A program made the translations under genes and the position numbers. DNA of 47,138 bases from JBBCJT01 sp037190665 (lineage in GTDB: Bacteria; Pseudomonadota; Alphaproteobacteria; Acetobacterales; Acetobacteraceae): the NCBI GenBank assembly GCA_037190665.1, contig JBBCJT010000063.1, forward strand, positions 1 through 47,138, read 5' to 3'. The first letter of the stretch is position 1; each line of letters starts with the position of its first letter. Under the pieces are notes generated by a model. That model did not search any database, was not told the DNA's origin, and saw only the letters and a program-made list of their open reading frames with translations. This document shows positions 26,665-36,348 of the stretch, one piece after another.

Positions 26665-26861
26665 CCGCGGAGGTCTGCCTGTGCCGCGGCGAAGAGGTGG
26701 GGGTCGTCCTCGAACGCGGCGAGCCGGTCAGCGGCCTCGCGCAGCCGGGCGAGATGCGGCGGCAGGTCGGTGGCGATCTCGGCCAGCCGCGCCGGCGGCT
26801 GCTTCATGCCGGTCAGCGCCGGCAGGCTCGCGGCCAGTGCGCGCCCCAGTTCGTCGTTCAT
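26661..26861 (-). CDS. AtzG/GatC-like small amidase partner
   Basis: A 66-residue protein, MNDELGRALAASLPALTGMK at its N-terminus, followed by the pattern LAEIATDLPPHLARLREAADRLAAF typical of DUF4089/AtzG-like proteins. In the known AtzE-AtzG pair the small protein wraps the amidase as GatC does GatA. Its stop overlaps the amidase start by 4 bases, so it should be made in step with it. The ATG at 26861 begins just before the family core; longer in-frame sequence upstream is not protein-like. Confidence 0.7.
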   Translation of the reverse strand: MNDELGRALAASLPALTGMKQPPARLAEIATDLPPHLARLREAADRLAAFEDDPHLFAAAQADLRG

Positions 26862-27013
26862 CGTGGTACGCGCGCTTTTCGCGCCATCTGCGTCGTGCCG
26901 CCCCGGTCCCGCCATGCACTGTAGGCGGACGCGGGCGGCCGGCAAGCGTTTCCGCAGGTCTGGGCAGGCCACGGGCAGGCGTGGCACGCTGCACCTGCGT
27001 AGTGGAGCAGGCG

Positions 27014-27262
27014 ATGCGAGCGATCTTCGTGATGATCAAGTGCGAGATGGGCCAAGCCTACAAGGTGGCGCGGCACTGCGCGGACACGGTGGAGGAGCTG
27101 TCGGAGCTTCACTCCACCTCCGGCCAGTTCGACCTGCTGGGCAAGTTCTATCTGGAGCCCGATCAGGACGTGGGCTTGTTCGTCACGGAACGGCTGCAGA
27201 CGCTGCCGGGCGTGAAGGACACCTATACGCTGATCACCTTCAACGCCTTCCAGTCGCGCTGA
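27014..27262 (+). CDS. Stand-alone Lrp/AsnC ligand-binding (RAM) domain protein
   Basis: An 82-residue protein (AIFVMIKCEMGQAYKVARHC at its start, LPGVKDTYTLITFNAF at its end) that matches the ligand-binding half of Lrp/AsnC regulators, without the DNA-binding half. Such stand-alone domains occur widely and may bind amino acids or modulate full-length Lrp. The ATG has GGAG 6 bases upstream; a GTG four codons earlier is a possible alternative. It is divergent from the atzG-like gene. Confidence 0.82.
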   Translation: MRAIFVMIKCEMGQAYKVARHCADTVEELSELHSTSGQFDLLGKFYLEPDQDVGLFVTERLQTLPGVKDTYTLITFNAFQSR

Positions 27263-27606
27263 GGCGGGCGCGCGCCGGTCTGCGGCAGGGAAGGGGCCGG
27301 GGCGCAGGCGCAGGGTAGGCGCCTGAGCGACACCGGCGGTGCCCGTGGCAGTGTACCCGCCCGAGCGGGACACACCGAACGCGGCGGTCATGCCTTCCAT
27401 CGGCGGAGGGCGGCCGATCCACCAGATCAGCGACGTCGAGCGCCTGCGCGCGGCCCGTCGGGGCGCGCGCGACGGCCGGGCGCGCTGTGACGCGGCGTTG
27501 CAGAATGCCCCGCCATCGCCACGGTCCTGACGCGGCCGGCCACCCCATGGCCATCGCCGCGCCGCCGGGCGTGCCGAACCTCCCGTCATCGAAGGAGGTA
27601 CCGCAC
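27263..27606. other. Intergenic stretch without clear features (344 bp)
   Basis: No gene with credible start, ribosome binding site or protein-like sequence was found; short open frames on both strands here are GC-rich chance frames. The strong AAGGAGG at 27592-27598 at its end belongs to the next gene. Confidence 0.5.
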
Positions 27607-27861
27607 ATGCGACGCACCCTGGCTGCACTGTCGCTTTCCGCCGCGCTGCTGACGGCGGCCTGCCAGAACCCGGACGGATCCACCGACTGGGGTTCGACCC
27701 TGCTGCTGGGCGCGGGCGTGGGGGTGGCCGGTGCCGCGGTCGCGGGCGCCGTGTCGGACGACCGCAACGACCAGCGCCACTACCGCCGCCAGCCGCCGCC
27801 CCCGCAACGCTACTACGGGCAAGGGTACGGCTACGGGCGGCCGGCGCACCGCTACTACTGA
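27607..27861 (+). CDS. Small lipoprotein-like protein with Tyr/Pro-rich tail
   Basis: An 84-residue exported protein. The start at 27607 has an ideal AAGGAGG 8 bases upstream. A signal peptide (MRRTLAALSLSAALLTAAC) ends in a Cys in a weak lipobox (TAAC), then a glycine/alanine-rich helix (LLLGAGVGVAGAAVAGAV) that resembles glycine-zipper proteins, and a tail rich in Tyr, Gly, Pro and Arg (RYYGQGYGYGRPAHRYY). Function unknown; likely an envelope protein. Confidence 0.75.
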   Translation: MRRTLAALSLSAALLTAACQNPDGSTDWGSTLLLGAGVGVAGAAVAGAVSDDRNDQRHYRRQPPPPQRYYGQGYGYGRPAHRYY

Positions 27862-27962
27862 CGCCGCCCCGCCCTGCCGGTGACGCTCCTCCCCGGCAGG
27901 GCGCCGATGCAGGCCGCGCGCGGGCCGGAGACTCGATACAGGGCCAGCCGTAGGCTGGGCGC

Positions 27963-29027
27963 ATGAGCCGTTTCTGGTCCGATCTCGCGCGCGATCTGTC
28001 CCCCTACGTGCCGGGCGAACAGCCGCAAATCCCCGGCCTCGTGAAGCTGAACACCAATGAGAGCCCTTTTGGCCCTTCCCCGCGTGCCATCGAGGCGGTG
28101 AAGGGGGCGGCGGACGACACGCTCCGCCTCTATCCGGACCCGCAGTCGCTCCGCCTGCGCGCGGCGCTGGCCGCGTATCACGACGTCTCGCCCGGGCAGG
28201 TCTTCGTCGGCAACGGCTCGGACGAGGTGCTGGCCCATGCCTTCGCCGCGCTGCTCAGGCAGGCCGACCCCCTGCGATTCCCCGACGTGACGTACAGCTT
28301 CTATCCCGTCTACTGCCGCCTGCTGGGCATCCGCCACGAGACGGTGCCGCTGGATGCCGCGATGCGCGTGCGGGTGGACGATTATCTCGACCGTCCGGGC
28401 CCGGTGATCCTCGCCAATCCGAACGCGCCCACCGGCATCGCCCTTCCGCTCGCCGAGCTTGCGCGGCTGGTGCGTGCGCGGGCTGAGGCGGCGGTCGTGA
28501 TCGACGAGGCCTATGTCGATTTCGGCGCGGAGACGGCCCTGCCGCTCCTCCGGGATCATCCCAACCTGCTGGTGGTCCGGACCATGCCGAAGTCGCGTGC
28601 GCTTGCCGGTTTGCGGGTCGGTTATGCAGTCGGCGATGCCGGTCTGATCGAGGCCCTCACCAGGGTGAAGGACAGCTTCAACTCCTATCCGCTGGGTCGT
28701 CCGGCGCAGGCCGGCGCCATCGCCTCACTGGAGGACGAGGCGTACTTCCAGCGGACGCGCGCGGCGATCATCCGCAATCGCGAGGGGCTGACCGCGACGC
28801 TGGCCGGGCTGGGGTTCGAGGTCCTGCCGTCCAGCGCCAACTTCGTCTTCGCCCGCCACCCCCGATATGCCGGCGCCGCGCTGGCGGCGGCATTGCGGGA
28901 ACGGGCGGTGCTCGTCCGCCACTTCGGCGGCGCGCGCGTCGCGGACTTCCTGCGGATCACCGTGGGCTCGGAGGCGGAACTCGGGCGGCTCGAGGCGGCG
29001 CTGGGGGAGATAGTCGGGGCGGGCTGA
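27963..29027 (+). CDS. hisC: Histidinol-phosphate aminotransferase
   Basis: A 354-residue PLP-dependent class I/II aminotransferase. It contains LNTNESPFGPSP (residues 23-34) typical of HisC, GNGSDEVL, NPNAPTG, the PLP-binding Asp/Tyr in VIDEAYVDFG, and the Schiff-base Lys in TMPKSRALAGLRVGYAVG. In the pathway it converts imidazole-acetol phosphate to histidinol phosphate; many alphaproteobacterial HisC also act on aromatic amino acid precursors. Length is normal. No other his genes adjoin it. Confidence 0.92.
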   Translation: MSRFWSDLARDLSPYVPGEQPQIPGLVKLNTNESPFGPSPRAIEAVKGAADDTLRLYPDPQSLRLRAALAAYHDVSPGQVFVGNGSDEVLAHAFAALLRQADPLRFPDVTYSFYPVYCRLLGIRHETVPLDAAMRVRVDDYLDRPGPVILANPNAPTGIALPLAELARLVRARAEAAVVIDEAYVDFGAETALPLLRDHPNLLVVRTMPKSRALAGLRVGYAVGDAGLIEALTRVKDSFNSYPLGRPAQAGAIASLEDEAYFQRTRAAIIRNREGLTATLAGLGFEVLPSSANFVFARHPRYAGAALAAALRERAVLVRHFGGARVADFLRITVGSEAELGRLEAALGEIVGAG

Positions 29028-29118
29028 TAGGGCTGGATGTCCCGGCGGGACGGAAGCCGGGGACGATCAGCCGCATCATCCGCGAGGCGGTGTTTCTTCG
29101 CTTGAAGGCAAGCGCGTG

Positions 29119-29247
29119 ACGCAAGGTCCCCTCTCCCGCCCGGCGGGAGAGGGACAGGGTGAGGGGGGCTGCGTGAGCGCGAAACCTCGCCGTAGTGCTG
29201 GTGGACGTACCCTCACCCCGGCCCTCTCCCGCGAGCGGGAGAGGGGG
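29119..29247. repeat. BIME-like palindromic repeat, copy 3
   Basis: Two opposed hairpin units: CCCTCTCCCG with CGGGAGAGGG (29129-29153), then after a ~65-bp spacer the inverse unit starting ACCCTCACCCCGG with a CCCTCTCCCGC / GCGGGAGAGGG stem (29223-29246). The spacer (GCGCGAAACCTCGCCGT) resembles that of copy 2. It lies between convergent hisC and the amidase gene. Confidence 0.85.
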
Positions 29248-29265
29248 AAGGGCGGGCGGCTGCGT

Positions 29266-30759
29266 TCAGCCCCAGCCCTTGAACTCGGGCATCTCCGAGA
29301 TCGGCTTCGCGGCCTTCAGCTTCGCGATGTCGGGGATGGGCCGCGCCAGCGCCTGGTCCTCCTCGAACAGCTTCTCCAGCGCCGCGGCCACGCGCAGCAC
29401 GAAGGCGTCGCCGCCGCGCGGGCCGACGACCTGCAGGCCGAAGGGCATGCCGAGCCTGTCCGTCCCGCACGGGATGGCGATGGCCGGATGGCCGGTCAGC
29501 GTCACGCCATAGGCGAGCGAGAGCCAGTGGAAGTAGGTGCGCGTCTTCTTGCCGTCGATCTCGGCCGGATACAGCTCGTGCCAGTCGCGCGGGCTGATGG
29601 TGATCGCCGGCGTGATCAGCACGTCGTGGCGGGTGAAGAAGTCCTGGAAGGCGCGGTAGATGCGCGTCTGCTCGATATGCGCCTCCGCCCAGTCGGCAAG
29701 GGAGTACTTCATCCCTTCCTCGACATTGGCGCGGATGTTCGGACCCAGATCCTGCGGCCGCTCCTTGTACCAGGTGGCGTAGCGGCCGAGGAATCCGACC
29801 GCGCGGCCGACCTCGAAGGACCGGTCGGCGCCCTTCATGTCCGGGTCCTCGTCCTTCGCGGTGCCGAACGCCTTGCGGAAGCGGGCGGTCTTGTCGGCGA
29901 ACGCGTCGCGGACGACGCCTTCCACCGGCGCGAAGCCCATGTCCACGCTGAAGGCGGCGCGCAGGCTCGCGAGATCCACCGGCTGCACCGGCCAGAAATC
30001 GCCCGGCGCGTGCACGGTCTTGCCGAACACGGCGGTCGCCATCGGGTCGCGCGAATCGTCGGACGCCATCGCCGCCATCAGCAGCGCCGTGTCGGCGACG
30101 TTGCGCGCCATCGGGCCCAGCACGCCGTTGGTGGAGAAGCCCACCGCGCGCTTGGCCGACGGCACCAGCCCCTGCGAGCAGCGGAAGCCGACGATGCCGT
30201 TGAAGGCGGCCGGGTTGCGCAGGCTGCCGCCGGTGTCGCTGCCGGTGCAGATCGGCACCATGTTGGTGGCGAGCGCGACCGCCGACCCGCCCGAGGAGCC
30301 GGCCGCGTTCTTCGTGGGATCGAACGGGTTGCCGGTGGTGCCGTAGACGGTGTTGCGGCTGTTCGCGCCCGCGCCGAATTCCGGCACGTTGGTCTTGCCC
30401 ACGATCACCGCGCCCATGCGGCGGAGCTGGGCGATATGGATGTCGTCCACCTCCGGCACGTAGTCGCGCAGGATCGGGCTGCCGTAGGTGGTGCGCAGCC
30501 CCGCCGTCTCCTCCAGGTCCTTCACGCCGAGCGGCAGGCCGTGCAGCAGCGGCAGCGCCTCGCCCTTCATGACCGCCGCCTCGGCCTTCTTCGCGGTCGC
30601 GCGCGCGCCTTCGTAGTCGCGGCAGGGCATGCAGTTCACGGCGTGGTCCACCGCCTCGATCCGCGCGATGCAGCTTTCCAGCAGGTCCACCGGCGAAAGC
30701 GTCTTCGCCCCGATGCGCGCACGGGCCTCGACGGCGGTCAGGTCGCAGGGTTCGGTCAA
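29266..30759 (-). CDS. Amidase-signature hydrolase
   Basis: A 497-residue amidase-signature enzyme with the catalytic Lys in LPLGVKDLEE (about residue 79), Ser in NAAGSSGGSAVAL (about 154) and Ser in SDTGGSLRNPA (about 178). The region VPEVDDIHIAQLRRMGAVIVGKTNVPEF is typical of the family. It differs from the other amidase in this window and has no AtzG-like partner. Its start overlaps the macrodomain gene stop by 4 bases. Substrate unknown. Confidence 0.88.
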   Translation of the reverse strand: MTEPCDLTAVEARARIGAKTLSPVDLLESCIARIEAVDHAVNCMPCRDYEGARATAKKAEAAVMKGEALPLLHGLPLGVKDLEETAGLRTTYGSPILRDYVPEVDDIHIAQLRRMGAVIVGKTNVPEFGAGANSRNTVYGTTGNPFDPTKNAAGSSGGSAVALATNMVPICTGSDTGGSLRNPAAFNGIVGFRCSQGLVPSAKRAVGFSTNGVLGPMARNVADTALLMAAMASDDSRDPMATAVFGKTVHAPGDFWPVQPVDLASLRAAFSVDMGFAPVEGVVRDAFADKTARFRKAFGTAKDEDPDMKGADRSFEVGRAVGFLGRYATWYKERPQDLGPNIRANVEEGMKYSLADWAEAHIEQTRIYRAFQDFFTRHDVLITPAITISPRDWHELYPAEIDGKKTRTYFHWLSLAYGVTLTGHPAIAIPCGTDRLGMPFGLQVVGPRGGDAFVLRVAAALEKLFEEDQALARPIPDIAKLKAAKPISEMPEFKGWG

Positions 30760-31247
30760 GCGGTCAGTTCCTTCTCATAGAGCGCCAGCATCGGCGCGCC
30801 GAAACAGGCGAAGATGATATCGAGCCCGGCGTCGTGGCTACGGCAGGTGGCCACCGCGATCCGCGTCGCGGGTTCGAGCGGGTAGCCGTAGATGCCGGTG
30901 GAGATGGCCGGGAAGGCGATCGAGCGCAGCCCGTGCGCACGGGCGATGTCGAGGCTGTTGCGGTAGCAGCCGGAGAGCAGTTCGGCCTCCCGCGCGGTCC
31001 CGCCCTGCCAGACCGGTCCCACGGCATGGATCACCCATCGCGTGGTCAGTCGGAAGCCGGGGGTGATCCGCGCCTCTCCGGTGGGGCAGTTGCCGATGGC
31101 GGCGCAGGCCGTCGCGAGGTCCGGTCCCGCCGCCCGATGGATCGCCCCGCAGACGCCGCCGCCCGGGGCGAGCGCCTCGTTCGCCGCGTTGACGATGGCA
31201 TCCACATCGAGCGTGGTGATGTCCGCTTGAATGGCCGTGACAGGCAA
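30756..31247 (-). CDS. Macrodomain protein (O-acetyl-ADP-ribose deacetylase type)
   Basis: A macrodomain of 163 residues if read from the TTG at 31247, which has GGAAGGGA 5 bases upstream; no ATG sits at the proper place, and the longer in-frame sequence upstream is not protein-like. It shows ITTLDVDAIVNAANEALAPGGGVCGAIHRAAG (the ADP-ribose pocket with the catalytic Asn/Asp region) and FPAISTGIYGYP. MacroD-type members remove ADP-ribose or deacetylate O-acetyl-ADP-ribose. The overlap with the amidase gene (ATGA) implies coupled translation. Confidence 0.85.
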   Translation of the reverse strand: MPVTAIQADITTLDVDAIVNAANEALAPGGGVCGAIHRAAGPDLATACAAIGNCPTGEARITPGFRLTTRWVIHAVGPVWQGGTAREAELLSGCYRNSLDIARAHGLRSIAFPAISTGIYGYPLEPATRIAVATCRSHDAGLDIIFACFGAPMLALYEKELTA

Positions 31248-31417
31248 TGGCGTCCCTTCCCGCCCAACCGTCCCCCATGCGCGATGCGCCGGCAAGGTCG
31301 CCCTGGCCGACACCGCGGATCGGCCGACGTCTGCCGCCTGTCGGAGTTTCTGACAGACAGGGAAAAATTCCGTATGCAAAACGTCCTAAGGCGTTAGGGA
31401 ATATGCATCTTTTCGGA

Positions 31418-31433
31418 TGGCATGGGGGTTGCT
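31418..31433 (+). promoter_or_regulatory. Sigma-54 (-24/-12) promoter of PEP-CTERM gene 1
   Basis: TGGCATGGGGGTTGCT fits the RpoN consensus TGGCAYRNNNNTTGCW at every defined position. It ends 68 bases before the start codon of the PEP-CTERM gene. Inverted repeats lie upstream: CTGTC / GACAG (31338-31356) and CCTAA-GGCG-TTAGG (31385-31398), possible activator sites. Confidence 0.8.
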
Positions 31434-31500
31434 TCCGGCGGCCCGACCCGGCCTCCCGGCCGGCATCCAGAGTCACGACCCAAACGCCAGGACGTCACGT

Positions 31501-32172
31501 ATGAAGTTCGCTCTCGGCATCGGCCTCGCCGTTGCGCTCGCCGTGCCCGCTATCGCCAGCCCGATCGTTCACGACACCTACGCCAGCTTCTCGAGCATCG
31601 ACCTGCACCAGGGTTCGGCCGGCGGCGGCGGGGCCGTCGCCGCGTCGCGCTCGAACATCAACAACGTGTTCGACGGCAACGCGAACACCATCTACTCGCT
31701 CGGCTTCGGCGGGTACGTCGATTTCGTCATCTCCCCCACCAGCAACGTCATCACCAGCGGCTCGGTGATCGAACTGACGAACCTGGGCACCGGCTACCGG
31801 GAGCAGGCGCAGCTCTGGCTCGGCGACGGCACCACCTGGACGCTGATCGGCGAGATCTTCAACAGCCAGTCCGTGGGTGGCGCGAGGGCCGTCACGGTGG
31901 ACGGGACCGTCGCGTCGCTGAGCTTCTCCACCAACGGCGTGAACACGTCCTACGCGCTGACGGTCGGTTCCGGCCTGTTCAACGCGCTGCGGCTGGTGGA
32001 CACCTCGCCGGCCGCGGGCCAGGGCACCAACGCCTATGACGGGTTCGACATCGCCGAACTGCAGGTGACGTCGGTGGCAGGCCCCGTGACCCTCGTTCCG
32101 GAGCCCGCCTCGCTCGCGCTGTTCGGCGCCGGCCTGCTCGGCCTCGGCCTGATCCGCCGCCGCGCGGCCTGA
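31501..32172 (+). CDS. PEP-CTERM sorting domain protein 1
   Basis: A 223-residue exported protein. The N-terminus is a signal peptide (MKFALGIGLAVALAVPAIA), the middle is Gly/Ser/Thr/Asn-rich and beta-prone with no recognised domain, and the end is the exosortase sorting signal: VPEPASLALF, a hydrophobic helix (GAGLLGLGLI) and RRR. Such proteins are recognised by an exosortase (EpsH) and placed at the surface or in the exopolysaccharide matrix; no exosortase is in the window. A sigma-54 promoter precedes it and a terminator follows. Confidence 0.9.
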   Translation: MKFALGIGLAVALAVPAIASPIVHDTYASFSSIDLHQGSAGGGGAVAASRSNINNVFDGNANTIYSLGFGGYVDFVISPTSNVITSGSVIELTNLGTGYREQAQLWLGDGTTWTLIGEIFNSQSVGGARAVTVDGTVASLSFSTNGVNTSYALTVGSGLFNALRLVDTSPAAGQGTNAYDGFDIAELQVTSVAGPVTLVPEPASLALFGAGLLGLGLIRRRAA

Positions 32173-32194
32173 CACCGGCTTTCGCCTCGGATCG

Positions 32195-32223
32195 AAGGCC
32201 CGCTCCCGCAAGGGGCGGGCCTT
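32195..32223 (+). terminator. Terminator after PEP-CTERM gene 1
   Basis: A 9-bp perfect stem AAGGCCCGC / GCGGGCCTT (32195-32203 and 32215-32223) with an 11-base loop, 22 bp after the stop codon and followed by CTGCC. There is no long T-run, but the location and stem strength suit a terminator. Confidence 0.65.
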
Positions 32224-32297
32224 CTGCCTGTCCGGCGCATGGCGGGAACGACGACGACCGGCTTGCCTGCCGCAAGCCCCGTCCGCATATCGCGCCA

Positions 32298-32960
32298 ATG
32301 TTCCGGGGCGATCCTGCCACCGCGCGCGGGCGCCTTGCTGCCTGGCTCGACGCGCTGTTCGTGGACCATGCCGTGCTGCGGCTGGGCTGGCGCAACTGGC
32401 ATGTCGTCGCGCCCGGCCGGCTGTATCGCTCCAACCACCCGATGCCGTGGCAGATCGCCCAGGCGGTCCGCCGCTTCGGGCTGCGCACGGTGATCAACCT
32501 GCGCGGGCACCGCGCCTGCGGGGCCGATGCGCTGTCGCGCGGCGCCGCGGGGCGGCTGGGGCTGGTGCACCTGGACCATCCGCTGGAAAGCCGCGGCGCG
32601 CCGCATCGCGACCGCATCCTGCGGCTGGCCGAGACCTTCCGCACCATGCAGGAGCCGGCGCTGCTGCACTGCAAGTCCGGTGCCGACCGCGCCGGCCTCG
32701 CCTCCGGGGTGTTCCTGCTGCTCAACGGCGGCACCAGCGCGGAGGCGCTGACGGAGCTGACGTGGCGGCAGGGGCATGTCTCGCGCAGCCGCACCGGCAT
32801 CCTCGACGCCTTCTTCCTGCGCTACCGGGCGGAGGCGGAAGGGCGGCTGTCGTTCCTCGACTGGGTGCGCGACGAGTACGACGAGGACCGGCTGCGGGCG
32901 GATTTCCGCGCCGGCGGCCTCGCCTCCTTCCTCGTGGACCGGGTGCTGCGGCGCGAGTAG
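32298..32960 (+). CDS. Dual-specificity / tyrosine phosphatase family protein
   Basis: A 220-residue cytoplasmic phosphatase of the DSP/PTP fold. The P-loop is HCKSGADR (residues 124-131), with catalytic Cys125 and Arg131. The N-terminal YRSNHPMPWQI and VINLRGHR segments match bacterial tyrosine-phosphatase-like proteins; the general acid is probably the Asp in VHLDHPLESRG. Acidic and aromatic C-terminus with no membrane segment. Such enzymes can act on phosphotyrosine of exopolysaccharide kinases or on other phosphate esters; the true substrate is unknown. Confidence 0.85.
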   Translation: MFRGDPATARGRLAAWLDALFVDHAVLRLGWRNWHVVAPGRLYRSNHPMPWQIAQAVRRFGLRTVINLRGHRACGADALSRGAAGRLGLVHLDHPLESRGAPHRDRILRLAETFRTMQEPALLHCKSGADRAGLASGVFLLLNGGTSAEALTELTWRQGHVSRSRTGILDAFFLRYRAEAEGRLSFLDWVRDEYDEDRLRADFRAGGLASFLVDRVLRRE

Positions 32961-32992
32961 CATCGTACCCGCAACGAATGCGGGGAAGCGCG

Positions 32993-33613
32993 ATGCGGCG
33001 GATGTTCGGCCTGGGCGTCCTGGGGCTGCTGTCCGCCTGCGCCACGCAGCCCCCGCCCGATGCCGGGCCCCAGCCGCCTATGCCGCCCGGCCCCTATCCG
33101 GTGGAGTTCCGCTGCCCGCCGCCCGGCATGGCAGTCCGCACCAGCCTGGGCACCACGCTGACCTATGACGGTTCGGTCCCCAACGACCCGGAGACCTGCC
33201 GCTTCGCCCGCAGCGACCGGCAGGGCGAGTGGTGGTCGCTCTATGCGATCTACAGCGGGCGAGCGAATTTCGATCAGATGCGACCGCTGTTCCGCCGGCT
33301 GTTCCCCCTCGCGCCCGGCAAAACCGTGCGGGGCTTCGTCACCGACGCGGACCAGTACAGCCGCACCGCCTGGGAGGTGACATTCACGGTCGTCGGCCGC
33401 GCGCCGCTGACCGTCCCGGCCGGCACCTTCGATGCCTGGACGATCCGGGTGACGGAGGAGGGCAGTGCGGGCAACCCGTATCTCGCGGAATCGACCTGGT
33501 ACCTCGACAGCGCCACCTGGGCGCCGGTGAAGTTCGACCGCCGGGTCCTGCGCGGCGATCCCTTCGCGGGCGAGCAGGGCTGGGAAGCGGCCAGCATCAC
33601 GCGGGGGCGGTAG
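32993..33613 (+). CDS. Putative lipoprotein
   Basis: A 206-residue protein with a lipoprotein signal (MRRMFGLGVLGLLSACATQPP; lipobox LSAC, so Cys16 would be lipidated) and a Pro-rich linker before a globular, beta-rich domain containing ETCRFARSDRQGEWWSLYAIY and FRRLFPLAPGKTVRGF. I do not recognise its family. The ATG at 32993 has GGGGAAG 6 bases upstream; an ATG at 32978 is less well placed. It lies 32 bp after the phosphatase gene, probably cotranscribed. Confidence 0.75.
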   Translation: MRRMFGLGVLGLLSACATQPPPDAGPQPPMPPGPYPVEFRCPPPGMAVRTSLGTTLTYDGSVPNDPETCRFARSDRQGEWWSLYAIYSGRANFDQMRPLFRRLFPLAPGKTVRGFVTDADQYSRTAWEVTFTVVGRAPLTVPAGTFDAWTIRVTEEGSAGNPYLAESTWYLDSATWAPVKFDRRVLRGDPFAGEQGWEAASITRGR

Positions 33614-33615
33614 CC

Positions 33616-33765
33616 TCAGCGCGGGCGCATGTGAACCGCCGAGGGCTGCCGCCCGCCGTCGTCGAGTGACGACCAGAGCAGCCACGCCGCCACGGCCGCC
33701 GCCAGTACGGCGAGGACCCGTGTGCGGCGCAGCCATGCGATCAGCCGGTTCGGCCACTGCATCAT
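33616..33765 (-). CDS. Possible small membrane protein
   Basis: A 49-residue open frame too short for routine calling: MMQWPNRLIAWLRRTRVLAV at the N-terminus, then a hydrophobic helix (LAAAVAAWLLWSSL), then a polar tail. It has a positive-inside profile as a single-pass protein. There is no clear ribosome binding site, and a perfect hairpin (33766-33793) ends just before the ATG, so the case is only moderate. It is convergent with the lipoprotein gene and downstream of the ABC exporter gene. Confidence 0.35.
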   Translation of the reverse strand: MMQWPNRLIAWLRRTRVLAVLAAAVAAWLLWSSLDDGGRQPSAVHMRPR

Positions 33766-33793
33766 GGGGTGCGCAGGTTATTTCGCGCACCCC
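33766..33793. repeat. Perfect 9-bp hairpin downstream of the MsbA-like gene
   Basis: GGGGTGCGC (33766-33774) and GCGCACCCC (33785-33793) around a 10-base loop. It is about 77 bp after the stop of the leftward ABC exporter and could end its transcript, although no T-run follows. Confidence 0.6.
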
Positions 33794-33869
33794 GATGGAT
33801 GCCATCTCCTTCTTGCAGGCACGACATCTGGCCGGTCGGGAAGCCGTCCGCTCCGCGTGAACCGAACGC

Positions 33870-35624
<1,755 letters not shown>

Positions 35625-35741
35625 CGGGGCGGCTGTAGCAGCCCGCGGGCGGGAAACAAGCGTGCATGACGCTTGTGGACGATGCGGGCGATGTGATGCG
35701 ATCCATTCCGACCTCGCCATGATCCGGTGCGGGAGGCCGCG

Positions 35742-36341
35742 ATGTGGGGATGGCTGGCTGCCAACAAGGACGCGCTGGTCGCGCTTGCCGCCGTGGTCGT
35801 CAGCCCCGCGGTCGCGCTGTTCGGCCTGATGCTGACCCATAGGAACATGACCCGCTCGCTCGCCGTCCAGCGCACGGCGCTGGAGGCGAACCTCGCCGTG
35901 GCGGACCGGCAGCTCGCGAATGCGGAACGCCAGTTCAGCCAGCAGACCAGCGTTGCCCGGGCGGGGATCGTGAGCGGGATGGAGCGCCAGCGCCTTGAAA
36001 CCTTCCTCGCCCGCTGTGCGCGGCTGCTGCAGCTTCACGACGAGGTCGGCAACAAGGAGAGCGGGCTGGAGCAGTACGAGGACAGGGACGAGTACGTCCG
36101 CCTCAACCGCGAGATGCACGGCATCAGGCTGGAACTCGAACTGCTTACGCCGCACGATCTTGCGTCGCTGGCATTTCTTCAGCGTGCGGGCGACCTCATC
36201 ATGTCCTGCACGGCGAAGGATCTCGGCAAGCGGCTCAGCGCGCGCGAGCAGTTCATGAGCGAGGCGAAAACCGTGGCCGCGCTCTGGCGCGCCGATATCA
36301 GCCGCATCCCCGGTGACAAGCGACACCCACGCCCGTCGTGA
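35742..36341 (+). CDS. Hypothetical single-pass membrane protein with coiled coil
   Basis: A 199-residue protein starting MWGWLAANKDALVALAAVVV, with one transmembrane helix (about 10-32) and then a long helical, charged region with heptad-like patterning (SLAVQRTALEANLAVADRQL, then NAERQFSQQ), suggesting a coiled coil facing the cytoplasm or periplasm. The ATG at 35742 has GGGAGG about 5 bases upstream; a GTG at 35727 lies before that site. No family recognised. It converges with the nucleotidyltransferase gene (7 bp). Confidence 0.65.
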   Translation: MWGWLAANKDALVALAAVVVSPAVALFGLMLTHRNMTRSLAVQRTALEANLAVADRQLANAERQFSQQTSVARAGIVSGMERQRLETFLARCARLLQLHDEVGNKESGLEQYEDRDEYVRLNREMHGIRLELELLTPHDLASLAFLQRAGDLIMSCTAKDLGKRLSAREQFMSEAKTVAALWRADISRIPGDKRHPRPS

Positions 36342-36348
36342 ACCGCTG

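Noticed and set aside
27339..27530. 63-codon open frame after the AsnC-domain gene
   Set aside because: No ribosome binding site and an Arg/Ala-rich translation with no hydrophobic or structural pattern.
32822..33805. 327-codon minus-strand frame with AAGGAG before its ATG
   Set aside because: Although it has a ribosome-binding-like sequence, the spacing is zero and the frame runs antisense through the lipoprotein gene with an Arg/Gly-rich translation.
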